A stretch of 64,000 bases of DNA, from positions 11,908,157 to 11,972,156 of the forward strand of contig NW_027480429.1 of assembly GCF_051401765.1 (NCBI RefSeq). The letters run 5' to 3'. Position numbers and translations under genes: made by a program. The notes beneath the pieces were generated by a model. That model worked only from the letters and a program-made list of their open reading frames with translations. It was not told the DNA's origin and did no database searches. Positions 26,409 to 39,856 of this stretch are shown here, one piece after another (position 1 is the stretch's first letter; each line of letters opens with the position of its first letter). Origin of the DNA: Calliopsis andreniformis (lineage: Eukaryota; Arthropoda; Insecta; Hymenoptera; Andrenidae).

Positions 26409-27979
26409 GTAGTTAGGGCCTAAGAAGTGAACGCAAGAAGCATAAAATACAATATAAATACAACAGTTCTTCCATCATATAAAACGGATAATTGCAACCA
26501 GTATGAAAGTTATGGTCATTTCTACGTACCGGGCAACCCAGGTTTCAATCTATGGCGTTCTTCCCCCACATCGAATAGCTACGTCCTCAGAAGTCAACGC
26601 CAGAAGCATAAAATACGATATAAATACAACAGCTTTTCCATCGTATAAAACGAATAATTGCAACCAGTGTGAAAGTTATGGTCATTTCTACATTCCGAGC
26701 AACCTAGGCTTCACTCTAGGGCGTTGCTCCACCAGATCGAATAGTTAGGTCATTTGAAGTAAACGCCAGAAGCATAAAATACGATATAAATACAACAGCT
26801 TTTCCATCGTATAAAAGGAATAATTGCATACAGTGTGAAGGTAATGGTCATTTCTACGTTCCGGTCAACCTAGGCTTCACTCTACGGTGTTGTTCCACCA
26901 GATCGAATGGTTGGGGCCTAAGAAGTGAACGCCAGAAGCATAAAATACAATATAAATATAACAGTTTTTCCAACGTATAAAACGAATAATTGCAACCAGT
27001 ATGAAACTTATGGACATTTCCACTTTCCTAGCAACCTAGGCTTCACCGTAGGGCGTTGCTCCAACAGATTGAATAGTTAGGGCCTTAGAAGTCAACGCCC
27101 GAACCATAAAATGCAAAAAAAATAAAACTGTGTTTCCATCATATAACAGGAATAATTGCATCCAGTTTGAAAGTGATGGTCATTTCTCCTTTCCGGGCAA
27201 CCTAGGCTTCACTCTAGAGTGTTGCTGCACTAGATCGTATAGCTAGGGCCTTAGAAGTCAACGCCAGAAGCATAAAATAAAATATAAATACAACAGTTTT
27301 TCCATCGTATAAAACGAATAATTGCAACCAGTATGAAACTTATGGTCATTTCTACTTGCCGAGCAACCTAGGCTTCACCCTAGTGCCTTGCTCCAACAGA
27401 TTGAATAGTTAGGGCCTTAGAAGTCAACGCCCGAACCATAAAATGCAAAAAAAATACAACAGTGTTTCCCTCATATAACAGGAATAATTGCGACCAGTTT
27501 GAAAGTGATGGCCAGTTCTACGTTCCGAGCAACCTAGGCTTCACTCTAGGGCGCTGCACCACCAGATCGAATAGTTAGTGCCTTAGAAGTCAACGCCAGA
27601 AGCATAAAATACAATGTAACTACAACAGTTTTTCCATCGTATAAAACGAATAATTGCAACCAGTATGAAACTGATGGTCATTTCTACTTTCCGAGCAACC
27701 TAGGCTTCACCCTAGGGCGTTGCTCCAACAGATTGAATAGCTAGGGCCTTAGAAGACAACGCCCGAAGCATAAAATGCAATAAAAATACAACAGTGTTTC
27801 CATCGTATAAAACGAATAATTGCAACCAGTTTGAAAGTGATGGCCAATTCTACGTTCCGGGCAAACTAGGCTTCTATCTAGGGCGTTGCTCCACCAGATC
27901 GAATAGATAGTGCCTTAGAAGTCAACGCCAGAGGTATAAAATACAATATAAATACAACAGTTTTTCCGTCGTATAAAAC

Positions 27980-29549
27980 GAATAATTGCAACCAGTATGA
28001 AACTTATGGTCATTTCTACTTTCCTAGCAACCTAGGCTTCACCCTAGGGCATTGCTCCAACAGACTGAATAGTTAGGGCCTTAGAACTCTACGCACAACC
28101 ATAAAATGCAAAAAAAATACAACAGTGCTTCCATCATATAACAGGAATAATTGCGACCAGTTTGAAAGTGATGGCCAATTCTACGTTCCGGGCAACCTAG
28201 GTTTCACTTCAGGGCGTTGCTCCACCAGACCCAATAGTTACGGCCTAAGAGGTGAACGCCAGAAGCATAAAATACGATATAAATACAACAGCTTTTCCAT
28301 CGTATAAAACGAATAATTGCAACCAGTGTGAAAGTAATGGTCATTTCTACGTTCCGAGCACACTAGGAGTCACTCTAGGGCGTTGCTCCTCCACAGCTAA
28401 TAGCTACGGCCTTAGAAGTCAACGCCAGAGGCATAAAGTACAATATAAATACAACAGCGTTTCCATCGTATAAAACGAATAATTGCAACCAGTGTGAAAG
28501 TTATGGTCATTTCTACATTCCGAGCAACCTAGGATCCACTCTAGGGCGTTGCTCCACCATATCGAATAGCTAGGTCCTTAGAAGTAAACGCCAGAAGCAT
28601 AAAATACGATATAAATACAACAGCTTTTCCATCGTATAAAACGAATAATTGCAACCAGTATGAAACTTATGGTCATTTCTACTTTCCGAGCAACCTAGGC
28701 TTCACTCTAGGGCGTTGCTCCACTAGATCGGACAGCTAGGGCCTTGGAAGTCAACGCCACAAGCATAAGATACAATATAAATACAACAGTTTTTCCATCG
28801 TATAAAACGAATAATTGCAACCAGTAAGAAACTTATGGTCATTTCTACTTTCCGAGCAACCTAGGCTTCACCCTAGGGCGTTGCTCCAACAGATTGAATA
28901 GTTAGGGCCTTAGAACTCTACGCCCGAACCATAAAATGCAAAAAAAATACAACAGTGTTTCCATCATATAACAGGAGTAATTGCGACCAGTTAGAAAGTG
29001 ATGGCCAATTCTACGTTCCGGGCAACCTAGGCTTCACTCTAGGGCGTTGCTCCACCAGATCGAATAGTTAGTGCCTTAGAAGTCAACGCCAGAAGCATAA
29101 AATACAATATAAATACAACAGCTTTTCCATCGTATAAATAGAATAATTGCAACCAGTATGAAACTTATGGTCATTTCTACTTTCCGAGCAACCTAGGCTT
29201 CACCCTAGGGCGTTGCTCCAACAGATTCAATAGTTAGGGCCTTAGAAGTCTACGCCCGAACCATAGAATGCAAAAAAAATACAACAGTGTTTCCATCATA
29301 TAACTGGAATAATTTCGACCAGTTTGAAAGTGATTGCCAATTCTACGTTCCGGGCAACCTAGGTTTCACTCCAGGGCGTTGCTCCACCAGACCGAATAGT
29401 TACGGCCTAAGAAGTCAACGCCAGAAGCATAAAATACGATATAAATACAACAGCCTTTCCATCGTATAAAAGGATTAATTGCAACCAGTTTGAACGTGAT
29501 GGTCATTTCTCCTTTCCGGGCAACCTAGGCTTCACTCTAGGGCGTTGCT
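27980..29549 (+). repeat. Block B copy 2
   Basis: GGATCC marker at 28532. The match to copy 1 ends at 24238/29549, where copy 1 continues GCACTAGATCG and copy 2 CCACTAGGTCG. Beyond this the two lineages differ by several monomers. Confidence 0.82.
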
Positions 29550-30199
29550 CCACTAGGTCGAACAGCTAGGGCCTTAGAAGTCAACGCCAGATGCATAAAA
29601 TACAATATAAATGCAACAGTTTTTCCATCGTATGAAACAAATAATTGCAATCAGTATGAAACTTATGGTCATTTCTACGTTCCGAGCAACCTAGGCATCA
29701 CCCTAGGGCGTTGCTCCAACGGATTGAATAGTTAGGGCCTTAGAAGTCAATGCCCGAACCATAAAATGCAAAAAAAATACAACAGTGTTTCCATTATATA
29801 ACAGGAATAATTGCAACCAGTTTGAAAGTGATTGCCAATTCTACGTTCCGGGCAACCTAGGTTTCACTCCAGGGCGTTGCTCCTCCAGACCGAATAGTTT
29901 CGGCCTAAGAAGTCAACGCCGGAAGCATAAAATACGATATAAATACAACAGCCTTTCCATCGTATAAAAGGATTAATTGCAACCAGTTTGAACGTGATGG
30001 TCATTTCTCCTTTCCGGGCAACCTAGGCTTCACTCTACGGCGTTGCTCCACTAGATCGAATAGCTAGGGCCTTAGAAGTCAACGCCAGAAGCATAAAATA
30101 CGATATAAATACAACAGCTTTTCCATCGTATAAAAGGAATAATTGCAAACAGTGTGAAAGTAATGGTCATTTCTACATTCCGGGCAACCTAGGCTTCAC

Positions 30200-31555
30200 T
30201 CTACGACGCTGTTCCACCAGATCGAATAGTTAGGGCCTAAGAAGTCAACACCAGAAGAATAAAATACAAAATAAATACAACAGCCTTTACACCGTATAAA
30301 ACGAATAATTGCAACCTGTGTGAAGCTTATGGTGATACCTACGTTCCGGGCAACCTAGGCTCCACTGTAGGGCGTTGCTCCAACAGAATGAATAGTTAGG
30401 GCCTAAGAAGTCAACGCCGGAAGCATAAAATGCAATAAAAATACAACAGTTTTTCCATCGTATAAATCGAATAATAGCAATCAGTGTAAAAGTTATGGTC
30501 ATTTCTAAGTTCCGGGCATCCTAGGCTTCACCCTAGGGCGTTGCTCCAACAGATTGAATAGTTAGTGCCTTAGACGTCATCGCCCGACGCATAAAATGCA
30601 ATAAAAATGCAACTGTTTTTCCATCGTATAAAAGGATTAATTGCAACCAGTTTTAAAGTGATGGTCATTTCTACGTTCCGTGCAACCTAGGCTTCACCCT
30701 AGGCCGTTGTTCCACCAGATCGAATAGTTAGGGCATAAGAAGTCAACGCCAGAAGCATAAAATACGGTATAAATACAACAGCTTTTCCATCGTATAGAAC
30801 GAATAATTGAAACCAGTATGAAACTTATGGTCATTTCTACGTTCCGGGCAATCTAGGCTTCACTCTATGGCGTTCATCCACCACATCGAATAGCTACGGC
30901 CTCAGAAGTCAACGCCTGAAGTATAAAATACAATAAAAATACAACCGTCTTTCCATCCTATAACAGGAATAATTGCAACCAGTTTGAAAGTGATGGTCAT
31001 TTCGCCTTTCCGGGAAACCTCGGCTTCACTCTAGGGCGTTGCTCCAACAGATCGAATAGTTAATGCCTTAGAAGTCAACGCCAGAAGCATAAAATACAAT
31101 ATAAACACAACAGTTTTTCCATCGTATAAAACGAATAATTGCTACCAGTATGGAAGTGATGGTCATTTCTACGTCCCGGGCAACCTAGGCTTCACTCTAG
31201 GGCGTTGCTCCAGTAGATCGAATAGTTAGGGCCCTAGAAGTCAACGCCCGAAGCATAAAATACAAAATAAATACAACAGTTTTTCCATCGTGTAAATCGC
31301 GTAATTGCTACCAGTGTGAAAGTTATGGTCATTTCTACGTTCCGGGCAACCTAGGCTTCACTCTAGGGCGGTGTTCCACCAGATCGAATATTTAGGGCCT
31401 AAGAAGTCAACGCCAGAAGCATAAAATACGATATAAATACAACAGCTTTTCCATCGTATAAAACGAATTATTGCAACCAGTGTGAAAGTTATGGTCATTT
31501 CTACGTTCCGGGCAACCTAGGCTTCACCCTAGGGCGTTGCTCCAACAGACTGAAT
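30200..31555 (+). repeat. Block A copy 3
   Basis: Diagnostic site at 31003, 5145 bp after copy 2. Full-length form of the block (803 bp left, 552 bp right of the diagnostic site). Confidence 0.87.
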
Positions 31556-33160
31556 AATTAGTGCCTTAGAAGTCAACGCCAGAAGCATAAAATACAATAT
31601 AAACACAACAGTTTTTCCATCGTATAAAACGAATAATTGCTACCAGTGTGAACGTAATGGTCATTTCTACGTTCCGAGCACCCTAGGCGTCACTCTAGGG
31701 CGTTGCTCCTCCACATCTAATAGCTACGGCCTTTGAAGTCAACGCCAGAGGCATAAAATACAATATAAATACAACAGCGTTTCCATCGTATAAAACGAAT
31801 AATTGCAACCAGTGTGAAAGTTATGGTCATTTCTACATTCCGAGCAACCTAGGCTTCACTCTAGGGCGTTGCTCCACCAGATCGAATAGTTAGGTCATTT
31901 GAAGTAAACGCCAGAAGCATAAAATACGATATAAATACAACAGCTTTTCCATCGTATAAAAGGAATAATTGCATACAGTGTGAAGGTAATGGTCATTTCT
32001 ACGTTCCGGTCAACCTAGGCTTCACTCTACGGTGTTGTTCCACCAGATCGAATGGTTGGGGCCTAAGAAGTGAACGCCAGAAGCATAAAATACAATATAA
32101 ATATAACAGTTTTTCCAACGTATAAAACGAATAATTGCAACCAGTATGAAACTTATGGACATTTCCACTTTCCGAGCAACCTAGGCTTCACCGTAGGGCG
32201 TTGCTCCAACAGATTGAATAGTTAGGGCCTTAGAAGTCAACGCCCGAACCATAAAATGCAAAAAAAATAAAACTGTGTTTCCATCATATAACAGGAATAA
32301 TTGCATCCAGTTTGAAAGTGATGGTCATTTCTCCTTTCCGGGCAACCTAGGCTTCACTCTAGGGTGTTGCTGCACTAGATCGTATAGCTAGGGCCTTAGA
32401 AGTCAACGCCAGAAGCATAAAATAAAATATAAATACAACAGTTTTTCCATCGTATAAAACGAATAATTGCAACCAGTATGAAACTTATGGTCATTTCTAC
32501 TTGCCGAGCAACCTAGGCTTCACCCTAGTGCCTTGCTCCAACAGATTGAATAGTTAGGGCCTTAGAAGTCAACGCCCGAACCATAAAATGCAAAAAAAAT
32601 ACAACAGTGTTTCCCTCATATAACAGGAATAATTGCGACCAGTTTGAAAGTGATGGCCAGTTCTACGTTCCGAGCAACCTAGGCTTCACTCTAGGGCGCT
32701 GCACCACCAGATCGAATAGTTAGTGCCTTAGAAGTCAACGCCAGAAGCATAAAATACAATGTAACTACAACAGTTTTTCCATCGTATAAAACGAATAATT
32801 GCAACCAGTATGAAACTGATGGTCATTTCTACTTTCCGAGCAACCTAGGCTTCACCCTAGGGCGTTGCTCCAACAGATTGAATAGCTAGGGCCTTAGAAG
32901 ACAACGCCCGAAGCATAAAATGCAATAAAAATACAACAGTGTTTCCATCGTATAAAACGAATAATTGCAACCAGTTTGAAAGTGATGGCCAATTCTACGT
33001 TCCGGGCAAACTAGGCTTCTATCTAGGGCGTTGCTCCACCAGATCGAATAGATAGTGCCTTAGAAGTCAACGCCAGAGGTATAAAATACAATATAAATAC
33101 AACAGTTTTTCCGTCGTATAAAACGAATAATTGCAACCAGTATGAAACTTATGGTCATTT

Positions 33161-33825
33161 CTACTTTCCGAGCAACCTAGGCTTCACCCTAGGGACTTGC
33201 TCCAACAGATTGAATAGTTAGGGCCTTAGAAGTCAACGCCCGAACCATAAAGTGCAAAAAAAATACAACAGTATTTCCATCATATACCAGGAATAATTGC
33301 AACCTATTTGGAAGGTGATGGCCAATTCTACGTTCCGGGCAACCTAGGCTTCACTCTAGGGCGTTGCTCCACCATATCGAATAGTTAGTGCCTTAGAAGT
33401 CAACGCCAGAAGCATAAAATACAATATAAATACAACAGCTTTTCCATCGTATAAAACGAATAATTGCAACCAGTATGAAACTTATGGTCATTTCTACTTT
33501 CCGAGCAACCTAGGCTTCACCATAGGGCCTTGCTCCAACAGATGGAATAGTTAGGGCCTTAGAAGTCAACGCCCGAAGCATAAAATGCAATAAAAATACA
33601 ACAGTGTTTCCATCGTATAAAACGAAGAATTGCAACCAGTTTGAAAGTGATGGCCAATTCTACGTTCCGGGCAAACTAGGCTTCTATCTAGGGCGTTGCT
33701 CCACCAGATCGAATAGATAGTGCCTTAGAAGTCAACGCCAGAGGTATAAAATACAATATAAATACAACAGTTTTTCCGTCGTATAAAACGAATAATTGCA
33801 ACCAGTATGAAACTTATGGTCATTT
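33161..33825 (+). repeat. Four-monomer insertion relative to the 28-kb copy
   Basis: The 25.3-28.0 kb and 30.4-33.1 kb stretches match at a lag of 5,145 bp, but after this point the lag is 5,810 bp. That is 665 bp, or four monomers plus 1. The extra material holds a second copy of the GCAAACTAGGCTTCTATC monomer and a stretch with CACCATAGGGCCTTGC that matches 22400 in the block upstream. Confidence 0.78.
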
Positions 33826-35027
33826 CTACTTTCCTAGCAACCTAGGCTTCACCCTAGGGCATTGCTCCAACAGACTGAATAGTTAGGGCCTTAGAACTCT
33901 ACGCACAACCATAAAATGCAAAAAAAATACAACAGTGCTTCCATCATATAACAGGAATAATTGCGACCAGTTTGAAAGTGATGGCCAATTCTACGTTCCG
34001 GGCAACCTAGGTTTCACTTCAGGGCGTTGCTCCACCAGACCCAATAGTTACGGCCTAAGAGGTCAACGCCAGAAGCATAAAATACGATATAAATACAACA
34101 GCTTTTCCATCGTATAAAACGAATAATTGCAACCAGTGTGAAAGTAATGGTCATTTCTACGTTCCGAGCACACTAGGAGTCACTCTAGGGCGTTGCTCCT
34201 CCACAGCTAATAGCTACGGCCTTAGAAGTCAACGCCAGAGGCATAAAGTACAATATAAATACAACAGCGTTTCCATCGTATAAAACGAATAATTGCAACC
34301 AGTGTGAAAGTTATGGTCATTTCTACATTCCGAGCAACCTAGGATCCACTCTAGGGCGTTGCTCCACCATATCGAAGAGCTAGGTCCTTAGAAGTAAACG
34401 CCAGAAGCATAAAATACGATATAAATACAACAGCTTTTCCATCGTATAAGACGAATAATTGCAACCAGTATGAAACTTATGGTCATTTCTACTTTCCGAG
34501 CAACCTAGGCTTCACTCTAGGGCGTTGCTCCACTAGATCGGACAGCTAGGGCCTTGGAAGTCAACGCCACAAGCATAAGATACAATATAAATACAACAGT
34601 TTTTCCATCGTATAAAACGAATAATTGCAACCAGTAAGAAACTTATGGTCATTTCTACTTTCCGAGCAACCTAGGCTTCACCCTAGGGCGTTGCTCCAAC
34701 AGATTCAATAGTTAGGGCCTTAGAAGTCTACGCCCGAACCATAGAATGCAAAAAAAATACAACAGTGTTTCCATCATATAACTGGAATAATTTCGACCAG
34801 TTTGAAAGTGATTGCCAATTCTACGTTCCGGGCAACCTAGGTTTCACTCCAGGGCGTTGCTCCACCAGACCGAATAGTTACGGCCTAAGAAGTCAACGCC
34901 AGAAGCATAAAATACGATATAAATACAACAGCCTTTCCATCGTATAAAAGGATTAATTGCAACCAGTTTGAACGTGATGGTCATTTCTCCTTTCCGGGCA
35001 ACCTAGGCTTCACTCTAGGGCGTTGCT
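33790..35027 (+). repeat. Block B copy 3 with two-monomer deletion
   Basis: GGATCC marker at 34342. The lag to copy 2 is 5,810 bp in the left part and 5,478 bp in the right part. The difference is 332 bp, so exactly two monomers are missing in between, after about 34,680. Confidence 0.83.
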
Positions 35028-36508
35028 GCACTAGATCGAACAGTTAGGGCCTTAGAAGTCAACGCCAGAAGCATAAGATACAATATAAATACAACAGTTT
35101 TTCCATCGTATAAAACGAATAATTGCAACCAGTAAGAAACTTATGGTCATTTCTACTTTCCGAGCAACCTAGGCTTCACCCTAGGGCGTTGCTCCAACAG
35201 ATTGAATAGTTAGGGCCTTAGAACTCTACGCCCGAACCATAAAATGCAAAAAAAAATAAAACAGTGTTTCCGTCATATAACAGGAGTAATCGCGACCAGT
35301 TTGAAAGTGATGGCCAATTCTACGTTCCGCGCAACCTAGGCTTCACTCTAGGGCGTTGCTCCACCAGATCGAATAGTTAGTGCCTTAGAAGTCAACGCCA
35401 GAAGCATAAAATACAATATAAGTACAACAGCTTTTCCATCGTATAAAACGAATAATTGCAACCAGTGTGAAAGTAATGGTCATTTCTACGTTCCGAGCAC
35501 CCCAGGCGTCACTCTAGGGCGTTGCTCCACCACATCTAATAGCTACGGCCTTAGAAGTCAACGCCAGAGGCATAAAGTACAATATAAATACAACAGCGTT
35601 TCCATCGTATAAAACGAATAATTGCAACCAGTGTGAAAGTTATGGTCATTTCCACATTCCGAGCAACCTAGGCTTCACTCTAGGGCGCTGCACCACCAGA
35701 TCGAATAGTTAGGTCCTCAGAAGTAAACGCCAGAAGCATAAAATACGATATAAATACAACAGCCTTTCCATCGTATAAAAGGATTAATTGCAACCAGTTT
35801 GAACGTGATGATCATTTCTCCTTTCCGGGCAACCTAGGCTTCACTCTAGGGCGTTGCTCCACTAGGTCGAACAGCTAGGGCCTTAGAAGTCAACGCCAGA
35901 TGCATAAAATACAATATAAATGCAACAGTTTTTCCATCGTATGAAACAAATAATTGCAATCAGTATGAAACTTATGGTCATTTCTACGTTCCGAGCAACC
36001 TAGGCTTCACCCTAGGGCGTTGCTCCAACGGATTGAATAGTTAGGGCCTTAGAAGTCAATGCCCGAACCATAAAATGCAAAAAAAATACAACAGTGTTTC
36101 CATTATATAACAGGAATAATTGCAACCAGTTTGAAAGTGATTGCCAATTCTACGTTCCGGGCAACCTAGGTTTCACTCCAGGGCGTTGCTCCTCCAGACC
36201 GAATAGTTTCGGCCTAAGAAGTCAACGCCGGAAGCATAAAATACGATATAAATACAACAGCCTTTCCATCGTATAAAAGGATTAATTGCAACCAGTTTGA
36301 ACGTGATGGTCATTTCTCCTTTCCGGGCAACCTAGGCTTCACTCTACGGCGTTGCTCCACTAGATCGAATAGCTAGGGCCTTAGAAGTCAACGCCAGAAG
36401 CATAAAATACGATATAAATACAACAGCTTTTCCATCGTATAAAAGGTATAATTGCAAACAGTGTGAAAGTAATGGTCATTTCTACATTCCGGGCAACCTA
36501 GGCTTCAC

Positions 36509-37864
36509 TCTACGACGCTGTTCCACCAGATCGAATAGTTAGGGCCTAAGAAGTCAACACCAGAAGAATAAAATACAAAATAAATACAACAGCCTTTACA
36601 CCGTATAAAACGAATAATTGCAACCTGTGTGAAGCTTATGGTGATACCTACGTTCCGGGCAACCTAGGCTCCACTGTAGGGCGTTGCTCCAACAGAATGA
36701 ATAGTTAGGGCCTTAGAAGTCAACGCCGGAAGCATAAAATGCAATAAAAATACAACAGTTTTTCCATCGTATAAATCGAATAATAGCAATCAGTGTAAAA
36801 GTTATGGTCATTTCTAAGTTCCGGGCATCCTAGGCTTCACCCTAGGGCGTTGCTCCAACAGATTGAATAGTTAGTGCCTTAGAAGTCATCGCCCGACGCA
36901 TAAAATGCAATAAAAATGCAACAGTTTTTCCATCGTATAAAAGGATTAATTGCAACCAGTTTTAAAGTGATGGTCATTTCTACGTTCCGTGCAACCTAGG
37001 CTTCACCCTAGGCCGTTGTTCCACCAGATCGAATAGTTAGGGCATAAGAAGTCAACGCCAGAAGCATAAAATACGGTATAAATACAACAGCTTTTCCATC
37101 GTATAGAACGAATAATTGAAACCAGTATGAAACTTATGGTCATTTCTACGTTCCGGGCAATCTAGGCTTCACTCTATGGCGTTCATCCACCACATCGAAT
37201 AGCTACGGCCTCAGAAGTCAACGCCTGAAGTATAAAATACAATAAAAATACAACCGTCTTTCCATCCTATAACAGGAATAATTGCAACCAGTTTGAAAGT
37301 GATGGTCATTTCGCCTTTCCGGGAAACCTCGGCTTCACTCTAGGGCGTTGCTCCAACAGATCGAATAGTTAATGCCTTAGAAGTCAACGCCAGAAGCATA
37401 AAATACAATATAAACACAACAGTTTTTCCATCGTATAAAACGAATAATTGCTACCAGTATGGAAGTGATGGTCATTTCTACGTCCCGGGCAACCTAGGCT
37501 TCACTCTAGGGCGTTGCTCCAGTAGATCGAATAGTTAGGGCCCTAGAAGTCAACGCCCGAAGCATAAAATACAAAATAAATACAACAGTTTTTCCATCGT
37601 GTAAATCGCGTAATTGCTACCAGTGTGAAAGTTATGGTCATTTCTACGTTCCGGGCAACCTAGGCTTCACTCTAGGGCGGTGTTCCACCAGATCGAATAT
37701 TTAGGGCCTAAGAAGTCAACGCCAGAAGCATAAAATACGATATAAATACAACAGCTTTTCCATCGTATAAAACGAATTATTGCAACCAGTGTGAAAGTTA
37801 TGGTCATTTCTACGTTCCGGGCAACCTAGGCTTCACCCTACGGCGTTGCTCCAACAGACTGAAT
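36509..37864 (+). repeat. Block A copy 4
   Basis: Diagnostic site at 37312, 6309 bp (38 monomers plus 1) after copy 3. Same full length as copies 3 and 5. It is the first half of a 1,992-bp tandem duplication. Confidence 0.87.
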
Positions 37865-38500
37865 AGTTAGTGCCTTAGAAGTCAACGCCAGAAGCATAAA
37901 ATACGATATAAATACAACAGCTTTTCCATCGTATAAAAGGAATAATTGCATACAGTGTGAAGGTAATGGTCATTTCTACGTTCCGGTCAACCTAGGCTTC
38001 ACTCTACGGTGTTGTTCCACCAGATCGAATGGTTGGGGCCTAAGAAGTGAACGCCAGAAGCATAAAATACAATATAAATATAACAGTTTTTCCAACGTAT
38101 AAAACGAATAATTGCAACCAGTATGAAACTTATGGACATTTCCACTTTCCGAGCAACCTAGGCTTCACCGTAGGGCGTTGCTCCAACAGATTGAATAGTT
38201 AGGGCCTTAGAAGTCAACGCCCGAACCATAAAATGCAAAAAAAATAAAACTGTGTTTCCATCATATAACAGGAATAATTGCAACCAGTGTGAAAGTAATG
38301 GTCATTTCTACGTTCCGAGCACCCCAGGCGTCACTCTAGGGCGTTGCTCCACCACATCTAATAGCTACGGCCTTAGAAGTCAACGCCAGAAGCATAAAAT
38401 ACGATATAAATACAACAGCTTTTCCATCGTATAAAAGGTATAATTGCAAACAGTGTGAAAGTAATGGTCATTTCTACATTCCGGGCAACCTAGGCTTCAC

Positions 38501-39856
38501 TCTACGACGCTGTTCCACCAGATCGAATAGTTAGGGCCTAAGAAGTCAACACCAGAAGAATAAAATACAAAATAAATACAACAGCCTTTACACCGTATAA
38601 AACGAATAATTGCAACCTGTGTGAAGCTTATGGTGATACCTACGTTCCGGGCAACCTAGGCTCCACTGTAGGGCGTTGCTCCAACAGAATGAATAGTTAG
38701 GGCCTTAGAAGTCAACGCCGGAAGCATAAAATGCAATAAAAATACAACAGTTTTTCCATCGTATAAATCGAATAATAGCAATCAGTGTAAAAGTTATGGT
38801 CATTTCTAAGTTCCGGGCATCCTAGGCTTCACCCTAGGGCGTTGCTCCAACAGATTGAATAGTTAGTGCCTTAGAAGTCATCGCCCGACGCATAAAATGC
38901 AATAAAAATGCAACAGTTTTTCCATCGTATAAAAGGATTAATTGCAACCAGTTTTAAAGTGATGGTCATTTCTACGTTCCGTGCAACCTAGGCTTCACCC
39001 TAGGCCGTTGTTCCACCAGATCGAATAGTTAGGGCATAAGAAGTCAACGCCAGAAGCATAAAATACGGTATAAATACAACAGCTTTTCCATCGTATAGAA
39101 CGAATAATTGAAACCAGTATGAAACTTATGGTCATTTCTACGTTCCGGGCAATCTAGGCTTCACTCTATGGCGTTCATCCACCACATCGAATAGCTACGG
39201 CCTCAGAAGTCAACGCCTGAAGTATAAAATACAATAAAAATACAACCGTCTTTCCATCCTATAACAGGAATAATTGCAACCAGTTTGAAAGTGATGGTCA
39301 TTTCGCCTTTCCGGGAAACCTCGGCTTCACTCTAGGGCGTTGCTCCAACAGATCGAATAGTTAATGCCTTAGAAGTCAACGCCAGAAGCATAAAATACAA
39401 TATAAACACAACAGTTTTTCCATCGTATAAAACGAATAATTGCTACCAGTATGGAAGTGATGGTCATTTCTACGTCCCGGGCAACCTAGGCTTCACTCTA
39501 GGGCGTTGCTCCAGTAGATCGAATAGTTAGGGCCCTAGAAGTCAACGCCCGAAGCATAAAATACAAAATAAATACAACAGTTTTTCCATCGTGTAAATCG
39601 CGTAATTGCTACCAGTGTGAAAGTTATGGTCATTTCTACGTTCCGGGCAACCTAGGCTTCACTCTAGGGCGGTGTTCCACCAGATCGAATATTTAGGGCC
39701 TCAGAAGTCAACGCCAGAAGCATAAAATACGATATAAATACAACAGCTTTTCCATCGTATAAAACGAATTATTGCAACCAGTGTGAAAGTTATGGTCATT
39801 TCTACGTTCCGGGCAACCTAGGCTTCACCCTACGGCGTTGCTCCAACAGACTGAAT
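38501..39856 (+). repeat. Block A copy 5
   Basis: Diagnostic site at 39304, exactly 1992 bp (12 monomers) after copy 4. Both copies share the otherwise rare AAAAGGTATAATTGC variant just upstream (36441 and 38433), which confirms that they are sister copies. Confidence 0.88.
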
